Both the position numbers and the translations under genes were made by a program. A stretch of 64,000 nucleotides of DNA, from the NCBI GenBank assembly GCA_012839865.1, contig DUMO01000051.1, forward strand, positions 98,008-162,007, in the 5' to 3' direction. A model generated the notes under the pieces. It saw only the letters and a list, made by a program, of their open reading frames with translations. It had not been told where the DNA came from and ran no database searches. The stretch's first letter is position 1, and each line of letters begins with the position of its first letter. Shown here one piece after another: positions 10,401 through 18,108 of the stretch. Source of the stretch: Clostridiaceae bacterium. GTDB taxonomy: Bacteria; Bacillota; Clostridia; CAYPLH01; DUMO01.

Positions 10401-12310
10401 GCGGCAGCAAAATTGACACAGGAATTCTTTATGCACCTTACGCAGCACTGTCACTTGAAGGAAACAGCAGTATTGCAGGTTGTGTAATCGCCAATTCCAT
10501 AAGTCTTTCAGGAAATCCCAAAATTTCGCAGAAAGATACAATAGACATTAGTTTCCTGAATGAGTTTGATTGGGGTCTTCTGCCATTGCCGACACCAATT
10601 CCTACACCTATACCTCCTACACCTACACCATCGCCTACACCCATTCCGTCACCTACTCCGACCCCTTCGCCTGTGCCTGATCCGTCGCCGACTCCGCTGC
10701 CCGGAGAAACCATTGAATACATCAATTTCGGCAGAACAAATCAGGGAACCGGCATTAACCAGTTTACGTTTAATAACGGAACTCCAATGACCCTGTACGG
10801 AAAAGGAACACTCAACTGGACAATAAGCGGAGGCAATACCGTATACACCGACAGGGGAGCTACAGATGCATATGTATTATTCACCTTTGATGGCACCAAG
10901 ATACATCTGTTTGCTGAGAAGGCTCCATTCAGCGGTATTGCAGCCATAAGTATTCTTGATGAAAATGATAATATTGTTTATGATGAAGTGCTTGTAGATT
11001 TCTATTCGGATCCCGCCAAGAAAGATACTCTTGTTTACACAAGCCCTGAGCTTGATAGAGGTATATATAAACTTAAAGTAAGAGTTACCGGGGAAGTCAA
11101 TCCGCTTAACAAGTATGTTAATGACGGAAATGACCCGCCAACTTCTCCGTATTGGTCAATCAACCTGTATAAAGTCGGAGTTGTGACAAAATCTGAAGCT
11201 ACACCTCCGCCGACACCAACACCCACACCTGTGCCGGCAGAAGTATATTTTGATTTTGGTACTCCAAACCAGGGAGAAGGCATTAATAAATATACTTATT
11301 TCAATGGCACTCCGACCACCTTATACGGAAAAGGAACTTTAAACTGGACGGTCAGCAGCTCCAAATCAATATACAGTGACAGGGGAGCACCTGACGCATA
11401 TGTATTGTTCACCTTCCAGGGCAAGAAAATTGACCTATATGCTCAAAATGCCCCCTTTAGCGGTATTGTGGCAATCAGCATATTGGATCAGGACAACAAT
11501 GTAATAGTTCCCGAACAGAATGTTGATTTATACGCCGCGGCAAACACATTAGATGTTCTGGTTTATGAAAGCCCTGAACTGCCAGGCGGAATTTATAAAC
11601 TTAAAGTCCGTGTAACAGGTGAGGTAAATCCTCTGAATGCATATGTAAATGATGGAAACGATCCTCCGGTAAACCCATACTGGTCTGTAAACCTTCAGAA
11701 GGTATGTGTTTATACCGCTCCCGAACCGACTCCGGAGCCTACACCTACTCCTACACCGACTCCGACACCAACTTCTGAACCTACACCTACTCCGGATGGT
11801 ATAGTGTTCGGCACCAATCACGATTCATTTGTAAGAGACGGTGAAAGCTATGCTGATGCTAACTATGGCAACTACAATTCCGTGTATGTAAAGAAAGATG
11901 CACCCGGTTATAACCGCAAGGCGTATATCAAATTTGATTTCAGCGCACTTGCAGCAGCCGAGGTTGCAAGTGCAAAACTGAGATTGTATGTTGTCAATAT
12001 CGGAACCGATGAAAACCGCAATGTAAGGCTATACGGGAATGAGGATACCAGCTGGCTTGAAAATACCATCACATGGAACAACGCTCCCGAACCGACCACT
12101 TTCATATGTGAAGTGCCGGTACCGGCTTCCGCCCTTAACACATGGGTTGAATTTGATGTAACGGATTATATAAATTCACAGCTGCCGGATAAAAAGGTTG
12201 TTTCCTTTGAACTTGTAATTGAGGATGTCCAGTCAAGTCAATGCCATGTATTTTTCGCAAGCTCGGAGGCTGAAGAAGGTTTAAGACCACAATTGATAAT
12301 CAAGCCTTAA
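7478..12310 (+). CDS. Secreted heparinase II/III-like lyase with bactofilin-like beta domain and CBM96-like domain (copy 2)
   Basis: 1610 residues from ATG 7478. Catalytic half like copy 1 (GHSHKEVN, about residue 370). It then carries an extra region absent from copy 1 (about 748-1027), rich in short Gly/Ser/Asn strands such as ISLSGNAKIYGNI and ALSLEGNSSIAGCVIA, resembling right-handed beta-helix, bactofilin or DUF7305-type domains. A PT linker follows, then a beta module (about 1080), a PT linker, a second module (about 1255), a PT linker and a CBM96-like domain (about 1443-1610). Start problem: the only good ribosome binding site serves ATG 7452, whose frame stops after 11 codons. One more A in the A7 run 7457-7463 would join ATG 7452 to this frame and give a signal peptide MRKKTFKTSM that aligns with copy 1. 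As written, the export signal lacks its basic n-region. Confidence 0.8.
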   Translation: MALILSFVIAAAALFGIPAPKSEAASHPFLIVNASEFEELRSRASEEPWATFKRTAISDAKTLTFNKAAGYGDRCTSMREILEACSLAYILDPDNKDLYIDKILDVLNYWKSDVEGNIFKELDSTNWTYAIPPSGAFFSSVLALDIIYPDLTPEEIANAEAILQTVADWYWAYDFSWATALWGVRGIWAIYKNDTDKIDTTISNYNTYVKIYMSSDGVPVTGMGYANARFNSDRHAKQYLMDVISHVGYYDYYNDYVVKNFYECLYGHGITAFKRMWVFGDTAFNNTMYRRSSIYKAGNFSEEAAKYAAWILEDYSIPNGRLLNYILHKPNQPSGGYATSKIYPDGGAFFFEDTPSPDGLRIVLWNPKTSDGHSHKEVNALNAAAYGEFMLVNSGYNNWGEGALGFSWNYMNNRAVSGNTALIDYTFTNEYDPPASNDHRYKHGAGITEGFISDILSYARGDSGSALPNGKHIRNLVSISPDNANNGYWILFDEFTADQPGKTVHIALHPPTDRYEIVYPDKEYKWTINKVSGKDVNLTAFLGTEPLYTQIRSGVIGSYGNSFVGKYLYSTYPTDSTGKKNVVTVLFPHDANHKKADMISISGSNYSGALVYLNDNTLDYVMESTGVETVSYNNFSFTGTALVYRNEKGLSKLYFVKDGKGFDDGTSFKQGFASDNAVTVYMNDKEGKIISKGANVTFYYPGISGIKINGQAATPQAAGSNFVTVYIPAGTYDISLQNGTMTPGVPAIDMLFSNGKISLSGNAKIYGNIGTNSVGKDSVSFNGNPSIQGNLLIGPGADPNTVIEGAGNKTFVTGSVSNLTQTKAYSMPGFAKLPELEYKGDLIVNSDSALDQSGSYGKVAIKKTLAVNIGNEDIYIAADSFELSGQGELVVNKQGSGKLILFVKDSANISGAGINKDGNPDDVIIYYNGSKDLEFSGSFKLSASLAAGNAAMKASGNVSLAGSMVIGGPAVELSGGSKIDTGILYAPYAALSLEGNSSIAGCVIANSISLSGNPKISQKDTIDISFLNEFDWGLLPLPTPIPTPIPPTPTPSPTPIPSPTPTPSPVPDPSPTPLPGETIEYINFGRTNQGTGINQFTFNNGTPMTLYGKGTLNWTISGGNTVYTDRGATDAYVLFTFDGTKIHLFAEKAPFSGIAAISILDENDNIVYDEVLVDFYSDPAKKDTLVYTSPELDRGIYKLKVRVTGEVNPLNKYVNDGNDPPTSPYWSINLYKVGVVTKSEATPPPTPTPTPVPAEVYFDFGTPNQGEGINKYTYFNGTPTTLYGKGTLNWTVSSSKSIYSDRGAPDAYVLFTFQGKKIDLYAQNAPFSGIVAISILDQDNNVIVPEQNVDLYAAANTLDVLVYESPELPGGIYKLKVRVTGEVNPLNAYVNDGNDPPVNPYWSVNLQKVCVYTAPEPTPEPTPTPTPTPTPTSEPTPTPDGIVFGTNHDSFVRDGESYADANYGNYNSVYVKKDAPGYNRKAYIKFDFSALAAAEVASAKLRLYVVNIGTDENRNVRLYGNEDTSWLENTITWNNAPEPTTFICEVPVPASALNTWVEFDVTDYINSQLPDKKVVSFELVIEDVQSSQCHVFFASSEAEEGLRPQLIIKP

Positions 12311-12336
12311 GCAGCACATATTCCCCGGCAAGCTTG

Positions 12337-12360
12337 CCTGGAGCCTGTTAAGGCTCCAGG
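12337..12360. terminator. Perfect hairpin behind lyase copy 2
   Basis: CCTGGAGCCT and AGGCTCCAGG form a 10-bp stem with a GTTA loop 27 bases after the stop. No T-tract follows, so it probably acts with the terminator just downstream. Confidence 0.5.
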
Positions 12361-12376
12361 TACAGCATATTATAAT

Positions 12377-12419
12377 AAAAACAGGAGGTTGATCATTATT
12401 TGACTGGCCTCCTGTTTTT
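12377..12419. terminator. Bidirectional intrinsic terminator
   Basis: AAAAACAGGAGG and CCTCCTGTTTTT form a 12-bp perfect stem with a 19-base loop and give a T-tract on both strands. It ends the lyase transcript and can also end the minus-strand lipoprotein transcript. Confidence 0.85.
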
Positions 12420-12507
12420 ATGTTTAACCAGAGAGGCTGCCTTTATGGTAAAAAAACCTTGCTGACAGCCACCTGTTCATCACTACATGTTGGTTTTAAG
12501 CTATATT

Positions 12508-13146
12508 TTACATTACCTGGCTGACTTTTATGGATTGTACAACATTATCCTTTACGGTTACGAAAAATAAATCATATCCCCTGGGTGAATAAATCCACAC
12601 ACCTTCTCCAGTAATATCTGCCGGCTTTCCATAATACTTTTCTATTTCCGAAGCGGAATCGCCAACTTTCAAACCCCGGGGAGTGGGGTGGCTGGAAGAG
12701 GCAACTGTTATGGAATAAACTTTCCCCTCCACAAGATGTATATATGTTCCATCATCATAGGTCAGGTATTCTGATTTAATACCATAAGTGGTTTCTTCCT
12801 CGCTTTTTATCAATGTTGCTTCCATTGCTTCCTCGACTTCTTCTTTGGTCTGGTTTACTTTCAACTTGCCAAGGGCAAGATCTTCGTCAAGAACAAAAGG
12901 CTTTGGTTCTGAAACTTCAGATTTTGCTCCGTCTTCAGAAGATTTTGAACCGTTGTTTTCAAGCTCATTGCTTTTATTACCGGTTTCATTGCCGCCGTCG
13001 TTTTCAGATGAACCGGGGTCGGTGGCATCAATGCCGCTGTTTATGCCCGTATCATCTCCATTGATGTATTTAGTTTCTTTCAAGGCGCATCCTGCCAATG
13101 AAAAACATATCAAGCTTATTAGTATAATTTTAAAAATCCTGTGCAT
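12508..13146 (-). CDS. Lipoprotein of unknown function
   Basis: 212 residues. The signal peptide ends in a lipobox SLAGC (Cys about residue 21), so the protein should be lipidated and held on the outer face of the membrane. A low-complexity acidic/Ser/Asn linker follows (about 25-75), then a compact domain (about 80-212) with VNQTKEEVEEAM, GLKVGDSASEIEKYYGKP and GVWIYSPRGYDLFF. Its two similar halves (KLxVxxxxxEVE and LKVGDSxSEIE) resemble small stalked domains of Firmicute lipoproteins. The longest frame begins with a TTG at 13161 inside the ribosome binding site itself; GGAGG eight bases before ATG 13146 fixes the start. It is divergent from the GntR regulator. I do not recognise a specific function. 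Confidence 0.8.
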   Translation of the reverse strand: MHRIFKIILISLICFSLAGCALKETKYINGDDTGINSGIDATDPGSSENDGGNETGNKSNELENNGSKSSEDGAKSEVSEPKPFVLDEDLALGKLKVNQTKEEVEEAMEATLIKSEEETTYGIKSEYLTYDDGTYIHLVEGKVYSITVASSSHPTPRGLKVGDSASEIEKYYGKPADITGEGVWIYSPRGYDLFFVTVKDNVVQSIKVSQVM

Positions 13147-13304
13147 GTATAATTCCTCCAATAAATAAATCTAATTATATTTGCATCAATAATAGACGAA
13201 TAACAATATAATAAAGTTTCCTGGTACATTTTAGTGTATTTTGTGTGATTATTGCTATTCAGACTTAAAATTTCACAAAGAATCAACTTTAATGATAAAA
13301 AAAC

Positions 13305-13333
13305 TTGACACCGGAGTGTATTATGCATATAAT
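13305..13333 (+). promoter_or_regulatory. Consensus sigma-A promoter of the GntR gene
   Basis: TTGACA and TATAAT with a 17-base spacer, a perfect match to consensus, 25 bases upstream of the GTG start codon. A promoter this strong is expected to be held down by the overlapping operator. Confidence 0.9.
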
Positions 13334-13337
13334 ACAC
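13316..13337 (+). promoter_or_regulatory. Palindromic operator over the gntR promoter
   Basis: GTGTATTA and TAATACAC are perfect inverted arms around TGCATA, covering the end of the spacer and the whole -10 box. A near-identical site occurs at 13828-13849, so this is very likely the binding site of the adjacent YtrA-type repressor (autoregulation). Confidence 0.8.
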
Positions 13338-13357
13338 TCAAGAGGTGATATCAGAAA

Positions 13358-13735
13358 GTGATTGATTTTTCCAATGTGGCGTTAAACATCAGGGAACCTG
13401 TGTATATTCAGTTGGTGTTGCATGTTAAGAAGCAAATTGCAAAAGGGACTGCTTCTTCAGGAGATAGCCTTCCGTCAAGAAGAGAGCTTGCTGCCATGTT
13501 GGAAATTAATCCAAACACCGTCCAAAAAGCCTATAGGCTTATGGAGCAGGAAGGTTTCGTTGTAACCGAGGGAAATACGGGAAGTGTATTGAATTTTGAC
13601 AGCCATACTTTGAATTTAATCAGGGAAGAATTGACAAAGGGTATGGTCCGGGATTTTATAAGCAATGCCAAGGAGCTTAATTTATCTTTCAAGCAAACCA
13701 TTGACCTGGTGAGTGATGTGTGGGATGAAGTGTAG
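13358..13735 (+). CDS. GntR-family transcriptional regulator, YtrA subfamily
   Basis: 125 residues, the short YtrA form: an N-terminal winged helix (about 10-75, with PVYIQLVLHVKKQI, LPSRRELAAMLEINPNTVQKAYRLME and EGFVVTEGNTGS) and only a short C-terminal helical tail for dimerisation instead of a large effector domain. In this subfamily the gene normally controls the ABC transporter next to it, often one responding to cell-wall-active compounds. Start is GTG behind AGAGGTGAT. The palindrome over its own -10 box and the second copy before the transporter genes support negative autoregulation and control of both units. The inducer is unknown. Confidence 0.9.
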   Translation: MIDFSNVALNIREPVYIQLVLHVKKQIAKGTASSGDSLPSRRELAAMLEINPNTVQKAYRLMEQEGFVVTEGNTGSVLNFDSHTLNLIREELTKGMVRDFISNAKELNLSFKQTIDLVSDVWDEV

Positions 13736-13818
13736 CTTGTGTGTCGGTTTTGGCTTCATATGATACAGGCTGATTTATGCATATGTATTTAGTATAAAGG
13801 AAATCCAAGGTAATTTTT

Positions 13819-13849
13819 TTGCATGGCATGTATTAGTACATTAATACAC
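13819..13849 (+). promoter_or_regulatory. Promoter plus second copy of the GntR operator
   Basis: TTGCAT and TAATAC with a 17-base spacer form a promoter for the transporter genes. ATGTATTA-N6-TAATACAC (13828-13849) overlaps it in the same phase as the operator over the gntR promoter, differing by one base in the arms. Confidence 0.75.
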
Positions 13850-13956
13850 AATGTCCATTAATGATAGACTGTATTTAGTAAAAACCGGGAGTCCAGAGAT
13901 GTTGCTGTCCGTTCTGTACTATAAAAACGGCCGGTTTCCAGGGGAAGGGAAGGATT

Positions 13957-14727
13957 ATGATGCAGAAGCTTTACAAACTTGTAAACCATGAAGTGAAGGG
14001 AATACTGAAATACATACTGGTTTTGGCTTTAGCCATGTTGGTGCTTCAAAACGTAATATTGCTGATACAGTTAAAAAGGGCGTTTTTCTCAACTTCCGAA
14101 AGATTTGAAGATATACTGGCAATGTGTGGCTTTCCATTGATTTTCGTCATCGCTTTCTTTACCGTAACAGGTATTTGTATAATGAGCGTCTATTCAAACT
14201 ATACGGGAAGCAAAAGCATATATACACTTTTAACTTTACCTCAGAGAAGAGAATTTATATATATAGCAAAGTTTATTTCATTTCTGACTTGTTACCTGGT
14301 TATCTGGGCAGCACAAATTATAAGTGTTTTTATAGGATATTTTCTTGTATATAACACATATTTGGCAGGAAGAATAAAACCGATGACAAACGGATTGTTC
14401 CTTGCATTCATAAGGTCCGGCCTGCTTCGCTTTATGGTGCCCCTTGGTTTAAAAAGCATCATAGTCAATGCGGTAACGGTTATGTCATTCATTTCAACCT
14501 TTTATTATGGAATTCTTTGCGAAAGAAGCAGGAAATTCAGAGGTCTTTTGGCAGTTGCAGCAAACATGGGACTTATAATTTACACACTGGTTGTTCACAT
14601 TGGAGTTTCTTACGGAGATAATATCGATTACCCCATGAGATATATCATAACTGCTCTTAAGGCAGTAATAATGTTCTTTATTGTTTTTCACAGTATGAAA
14701 CTGGTAAAGCAGGGTTCAATAGCTTGA
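13957..14727 (+). CDS. ABC-2-type transporter membrane protein
   Basis: 256 residues with about six hydrophobic segments (around 20-42, 58-80, 100-130, 150-175, 190-215 and 225-250) and a start typical of ABC-2 permeases (MMQKLYKLVNHEVKG, an amphipathic first helix). It lacks an ATPase domain and should pair with the ATP-binding protein two genes downstream. The start follows GGAAGG. It is the first gene of a unit with the 468-residue protein (15 bases downstream) and the ATPase, presumably exporting or sensing a membrane- or wall-active compound. The substrate is unknown. Confidence 0.8.
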   Translation: MMQKLYKLVNHEVKGILKYILVLALAMLVLQNVILLIQLKRAFFSTSERFEDILAMCGFPLIFVIAFFTVTGICIMSVYSNYTGSKSIYTLLTLPQRREFIYIAKFISFLTCYLVIWAAQIISVFIGYFLVYNTYLAGRIKPMTNGLFLAFIRSGLLRFMVPLGLKSIIVNAVTVMSFISTFYYGILCERSRKFRGLLAVAANMGLIIYTLVVHIGVSYGDNIDYPMRYIITALKAVIMFFIVFHSMKLVKQGSIA

Positions 14728-14742
14728 AAGGCAGGAGAAAAA

Positions 14743-16149
14743 ATGAATTTTTTAAAAAGGAATATTCTTTTGATAGTTGCTGTTCCGGCAATTGCGGTCA
14801 TATTGGCTTGCTATATATTTCTTGGCTTGAAAAGCAACGATGCCACCTTTTATTTAAATGACATCTATGGCGACCGGGTGGCTTTAAAGGGCATAACCAT
14901 TAGCGGATACCTTCAGGACAGGTACCATCATCAATTTTTTCAGATAGCCAACGGTGAGGTCGATAATAAATTCAGGTATTATAATGATACAAGTGAAATT
15001 ATTGAGCCAAAAGTTAACTATGCAAACGGTTTGGCCCATGATGGAAAAGTATACTGGTATCAGTACGAATACAAAATTGCAAAGGATGCAAATACGGTTA
15101 AGGAAACAAAAACGAAGGATACAGGAGCCGGTGATGTTAAAGAAGTGATCACACAAATTGGCGCTGACAAGGTAAATGTGGTTGCAACTGTCCGCGTCCG
15201 CTCTGAGGATTTCAATATAAATATTCCGGATGATTACATACTGGTTAATACTGATATTTATTTAAAAAGTGAAAGCAAGGAGTTTATATTTGAGAGTACC
15301 AGGCATGAAAGCAATGGCGTTGTCATATCTCAAAGCAGCAATGACACAATGCCCGCAAGGGAGCTTAACAGTATGGATAATACCCTGGCAGTGGCAAATG
15401 ACAGTTTATTTTTCACAATCCCTGTGACAGGCAAGTACTCCGGCACATCCGGCATATATAAGCTTGAGGAGTTTGGAGTGTGGTTTAATGAAGAAAGACC
15501 CGGAAAAGTAAAAACCATTACAGAGCTTGACCTTGATGGGCACAATATTGACGTTCTGGGGCTTGAATCTGTTGGAGAAAACCTCTTGCTGGTACTTGCC
15601 ATTGATAATGTGTTGACTTTCAGAATGTTTGATTTAAATGGCAATATGATAGATGAAGCCTCCGTACCTGATTTGGACGGCAGCCTGCTTTACAGGTATG
15701 ATAGTTTTACAGATGACAGTATGATTCATTTCTCTTTTGGTATCGACAGGGAGTCCTTTATAATGGACGGACCCCTGGTAAGTGTGTCCTTCAAGGGTGG
15801 TAAGCTGGCTGTTGAGCATGTGGTTATGAATCTGGATTTAAACAATGAAATTGCCCGGTGCCAAATAATAGATTCTATAGACGGCAAACTTTATATAGTG
15901 GCAAGTACCACGGATAATGAAGTTTTAAGCCATTATACGTACAGTTATCTGGCACCAAGACACTTGAAAATTTTCGTATATGAAAGACAAAATTCGGGCT
16001 CAAAATTATTGTATATTGGAGAGCTTGCAACAGATATCAACGAAGATTTCAGAAAATACATGTACAGCTCCGAACCTGTTTCAAACTATTACAACAACAG
16101 GGAGTTTGTCGGAATTGAAATACAGCCGGAGCGGGAAGGTGATTTTTAG
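14743..16149 (+). CDS. Membrane-anchored extracytoplasmic protein of unknown function in an ABC operon
   Basis: 468 residues: one N-terminal membrane anchor (about 8-28), then a large extracytoplasmic part without further membrane spans. The pattern of short beta strands and repeated phrases (ISGYLQDRYHHQF, LDGHNIDVLGLESVGENLLLVL, IIDSIDGKLYIVAST) suggests an irregular beta-propeller. I do not recognise the family. The gene lies between the permease and the ATPase, 15 bases after the former and overlapping the latter by one base (TAGTG), so the three products are probably made together. A role as accessory or sensor subunit of the transporter is inferred from position only. Start ATG follows CAGGAG. 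Confidence 0.75.
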   Translation: MNFLKRNILLIVAVPAIAVILACYIFLGLKSNDATFYLNDIYGDRVALKGITISGYLQDRYHHQFFQIANGEVDNKFRYYNDTSEIIEPKVNYANGLAHDGKVYWYQYEYKIAKDANTVKETKTKDTGAGDVKEVITQIGADKVNVVATVRVRSEDFNINIPDDYILVNTDIYLKSESKEFIFESTRHESNGVVISQSSNDTMPARELNSMDNTLAVANDSLFFTIPVTGKYSGTSGIYKLEEFGVWFNEERPGKVKTITELDLDGHNIDVLGLESVGENLLLVLAIDNVLTFRMFDLNGNMIDEASVPDLDGSLLYRYDSFTDDSMIHFSFGIDRESFIMDGPLVSVSFKGGKLAVEHVVMNLDLNNEIARCQIIDSIDGKLYIVASTTDNEVLSHYTYSYLAPRHLKIFVYERQNSGSKLLYIGELATDINEDFRKYMYSSEPVSNYYNNREFVGIEIQPEREGDF

Positions 16150-16868
16150 TGATTGAATTAATAAACGTGAAAAAATATTATGGATTGTCCCGTACAGGCC
16201 TGGAAAAAGAATCCGTAACATTCAATGACGGGGAAATAACAGGTATAATCGGAGAAAACGGCTCAGGAAAGACAACAATGCTGAAAGCAATAATGGGGCT
16301 TTGCGAGCTTACTGAAGGCAGGATCCTTATAGATGGCCTGCCTGTAACAAGTGTATACGGCAAGATGTCCTTTATTACAGAGGAGGGAAGCTATTTTCCC
16401 GGTATGACCCCTTTGGAGTACGGAGATTTTTTGAAAAGCTTTTTTGCGGGATTTGACATGGATAGATTTCTGAAACTCCTTGAATACTTTGAGATTGAAA
16501 AAAATTCAAAAATCCGAAACATGTCCAGGGGGCAAAAATCCAAGGTGGAAATAGCAGCAGGATTTTCAAAGGGAGCAAAATATATTTTGATGGATGAACC
16601 ATTTCTGGGAAACGACATGTTTACCAGGCATGATTTTTTAAAGCTTATGATTAGCAGTTTAAGGGGTGAAGAAACCATTTTGATAAGCACTCACCTGATA
16701 AATGAGATTGAAAATTTTGTGGACCGCATTGTCATCCTGCAGATGGGCAGGATAAAAGCGGATTTTTACATGGATGATATGAAAGAAACCGGCAAAAGCC
16801 TTAAGGAAGTATTGATGGAAACAACAGGTTATGATGAAGAATGGTATAAAAAGCTGTTTGATACTTAA
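16149..16868 (+). CDS. ABC transporter ATP-binding protein
   Basis: 239 residues with all ABC motifs: Walker A GENGSGKTT (about 38-46), signature MSRGQKSKV (about 125), Walker B YILMDEPF (about 147) and the H-loop ISTHL. It drives the ABC-2 permease encoded upstream. The GTG start overlaps the TAG of the preceding gene, a sign of translational coupling. The signature deviates from LSGGQ in a way common among YtrB/EcsA-like ATPases. The cassette is controlled by the GntR regulator upstream. Confidence 0.92.
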   Translation: MIELINVKKYYGLSRTGLEKESVTFNDGEITGIIGENGSGKTTMLKAIMGLCELTEGRILIDGLPVTSVYGKMSFITEEGSYFPGMTPLEYGDFLKSFFAGFDMDRFLKLLEYFEIEKNSKIRNMSRGQKSKVEIAAGFSKGAKYILMDEPFLGNDMFTRHDFLKLMISSLRGEETILISTHLINEIENFVDRIVILQMGRIKADFYMDDMKETGKSLKEVLMETTGYDEEWYKKLFDT

Positions 16869-17060
16869 GTTTCTCAACAGGCCTTTTTGTGAGAATGCAG
16901 GGTCATTTTCTTTTCACAGTTGAAACTCAAATCGTTTAAAAAAATATATTGTATCAAGGACCGGTGTACAAATATCTTTTACAGTTTCGGAAATTTACAT
17001 AACAATTCTTTAACATTTCTAAAAACCCATGAAAATAGCGGAAATGATAATTTACATAAT

Positions 17061-17089
17061 GTAACATTATTCTGATTATTTCATATAAT
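17061..17089 (+). promoter_or_regulatory. Possible sporulation-type promoter
   Basis: CATATAAT at 17082-17089 fits the -10 element of sigma-E-dependent promoters (CATAYAHT) and the upstream GTAACAT at 14-base spacing is a partial -35. It could equally be a weak sigma-A promoter (TATAAT 17084-17089). It lies 36 bases before the start codon of the first paralogue. Confidence 0.25.
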
Positions 17090-17124
17090 GCAATATACCA
17101 ATTAAATATGGAGGTGAAGAATAT

Positions 17125-17484
17125 ATGGATAACAATGTTTTTGGAGGTTTTTCAGGAAAAGTTGCCGCTATTCCAGGTTCAATCAGAGAGCTCCTGAAAA
17201 AATTGATTGAGAGAAGAGTAACTATTGTACTTGATGCAAATGTAGAACCGGAATGTGTTGAAATCGAGAATGTTGTAGGAAACATTCTTGTTGCCGAATT
17301 TGGAAACAAGTTCAAATTCGTTGACATCGACTGCATTTGCGAAATAATAGTTGACCGTGATGAACTCCTGGAAGCATTACTGGGAAGAAAATGCTGCAAT
17401 GACAACGACGTTGGCAGCAATGCAAGCTTTGACTGCAATGATTTATCAGATGTTCTTGGTGGGAAAAAGCCAAAAAGAGGATAA
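17125..17484 (+). CDS. Small unidentified protein, paralogue of the protein at 17647
   Basis: 119 residues, soluble, with no signal. A compact beta-rich domain (about 18-85) has the line RRVTIVLDANVEPECVEIEN, then GNILVAEF and FVDIDCICEIIVDRDEL; a polar Cys/Asn tail follows (GRKCCNDNDVGSN). The same domain recurs in the gene 160 bases downstream, so the pair arose by duplication. Its shape (short strands, small size, conserved CIC) recalls SH3/Lsm-like or spore-coat-associated small proteins of clostridia, but I cannot name the family. The start follows GGAGGTG at ideal spacing and a hairpin closes the unit. A sporulation role is only a guess. Confidence 0.75.
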   Translation: MDNNVFGGFSGKVAAIPGSIRELLKKLIERRVTIVLDANVEPECVEIENVVGNILVAEFGNKFKFVDIDCICEIIVDRDELLEALLGRKCCNDNDVGSNASFDCNDLSDVLGGKKPKRG

Positions 17485-17526
17485 CAGAAATTGCAGCCAA
17501 GAGATAATTATTTAATATTAAGAGAA

Positions 17527-17557
17527 AAAGCCCCTTGTGCCTCAATAGAGGGGCTTT
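17527..17557. terminator. Intrinsic terminator between the two paralogues
   Basis: AAAGCCCCT and AGGGGCTTT form a 9-bp stem with a 13-base loop. The T-tract is short on the plus strand and better on the minus strand. It separates two independently expressed paralogues. Confidence 0.6.
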
Positions 17558-17646
17558 AACCTTTATATATAATTTTATTGTGTTTTCGATTATTTTGCTC
17601 ATGCTTGGCAAAAAATATCAGTGAGGTATGTTGAGGAGGTTTTAGC

Positions 17647-18108
17647 ATGTTTAAATACAGGGAAGTTTTGGACTACAGCAAAAAATGTTGTGAAAGATAC
17701 CTTGAGAAGTTCACGCAAGTCAATAATCATCCTTATGAAAAAAGCAGAACTGAAACAGGGACGTTGGTTGAAGACAGAAAAAATGACGGGAAATCAAATA
17801 ATTTTATAATACCTCTTGATTTATCAGACGAAAGCTTTGATGTTAACAAAGGATTTAAGGATGTTATGCCCAGGTCATTGAAAGAATTGCTTAAAATGTT
17901 GATTTGCAGAGTTGTGACAATTGTTCTCAATGCACAAAATTGTCCTCAGAAGGTAAAAATCAGAGATATATCAGGAGATATCCTTGTGGCAGAAACACCC
18001 GGCAGGGGAGAGGAGAAGGTTATAAAATTTATTGATATCAATTGCATTTGTGAAGTAATAGTCAGCAGTGACGAGCTTCTCAGAAGCATTTTGGAAAAAT
18101 GCCCGTAA
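17647..18108 (+). CDS. Small unidentified protein, paralogue of the protein at 17125
   Basis: 153 residues. The N-terminal 60 residues are polar and unrelated to the neighbour (FKYREVLDYSKKCCERYLEKF). From about residue 75 it repeats the same domain: SLKELLKMLICRVVTIVLNA, GDILVAETP, IKFIDINCICEVIVSSDEL. The shared order of Arg-Val-(V)-Thr-Ile-Val-Leu, Gly-(N/D)-Ile-Leu-Val-Ala-Glu and Asp-(I)-(D/N)-Cys-Ile-Cys-Glu makes homology certain. The start follows AGGAGG. Function unknown. Confidence 0.75.
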   Translation: MFKYREVLDYSKKCCERYLEKFTQVNNHPYEKSRTETGTLVEDRKNDGKSNNFIIPLDLSDESFDVNKGFKDVMPRSLKELLKMLICRVVTIVLNAQNCPQKVKIRDISGDILVAETPGRGEEKVIKFIDINCICEVIVSSDELLRSILEKCP

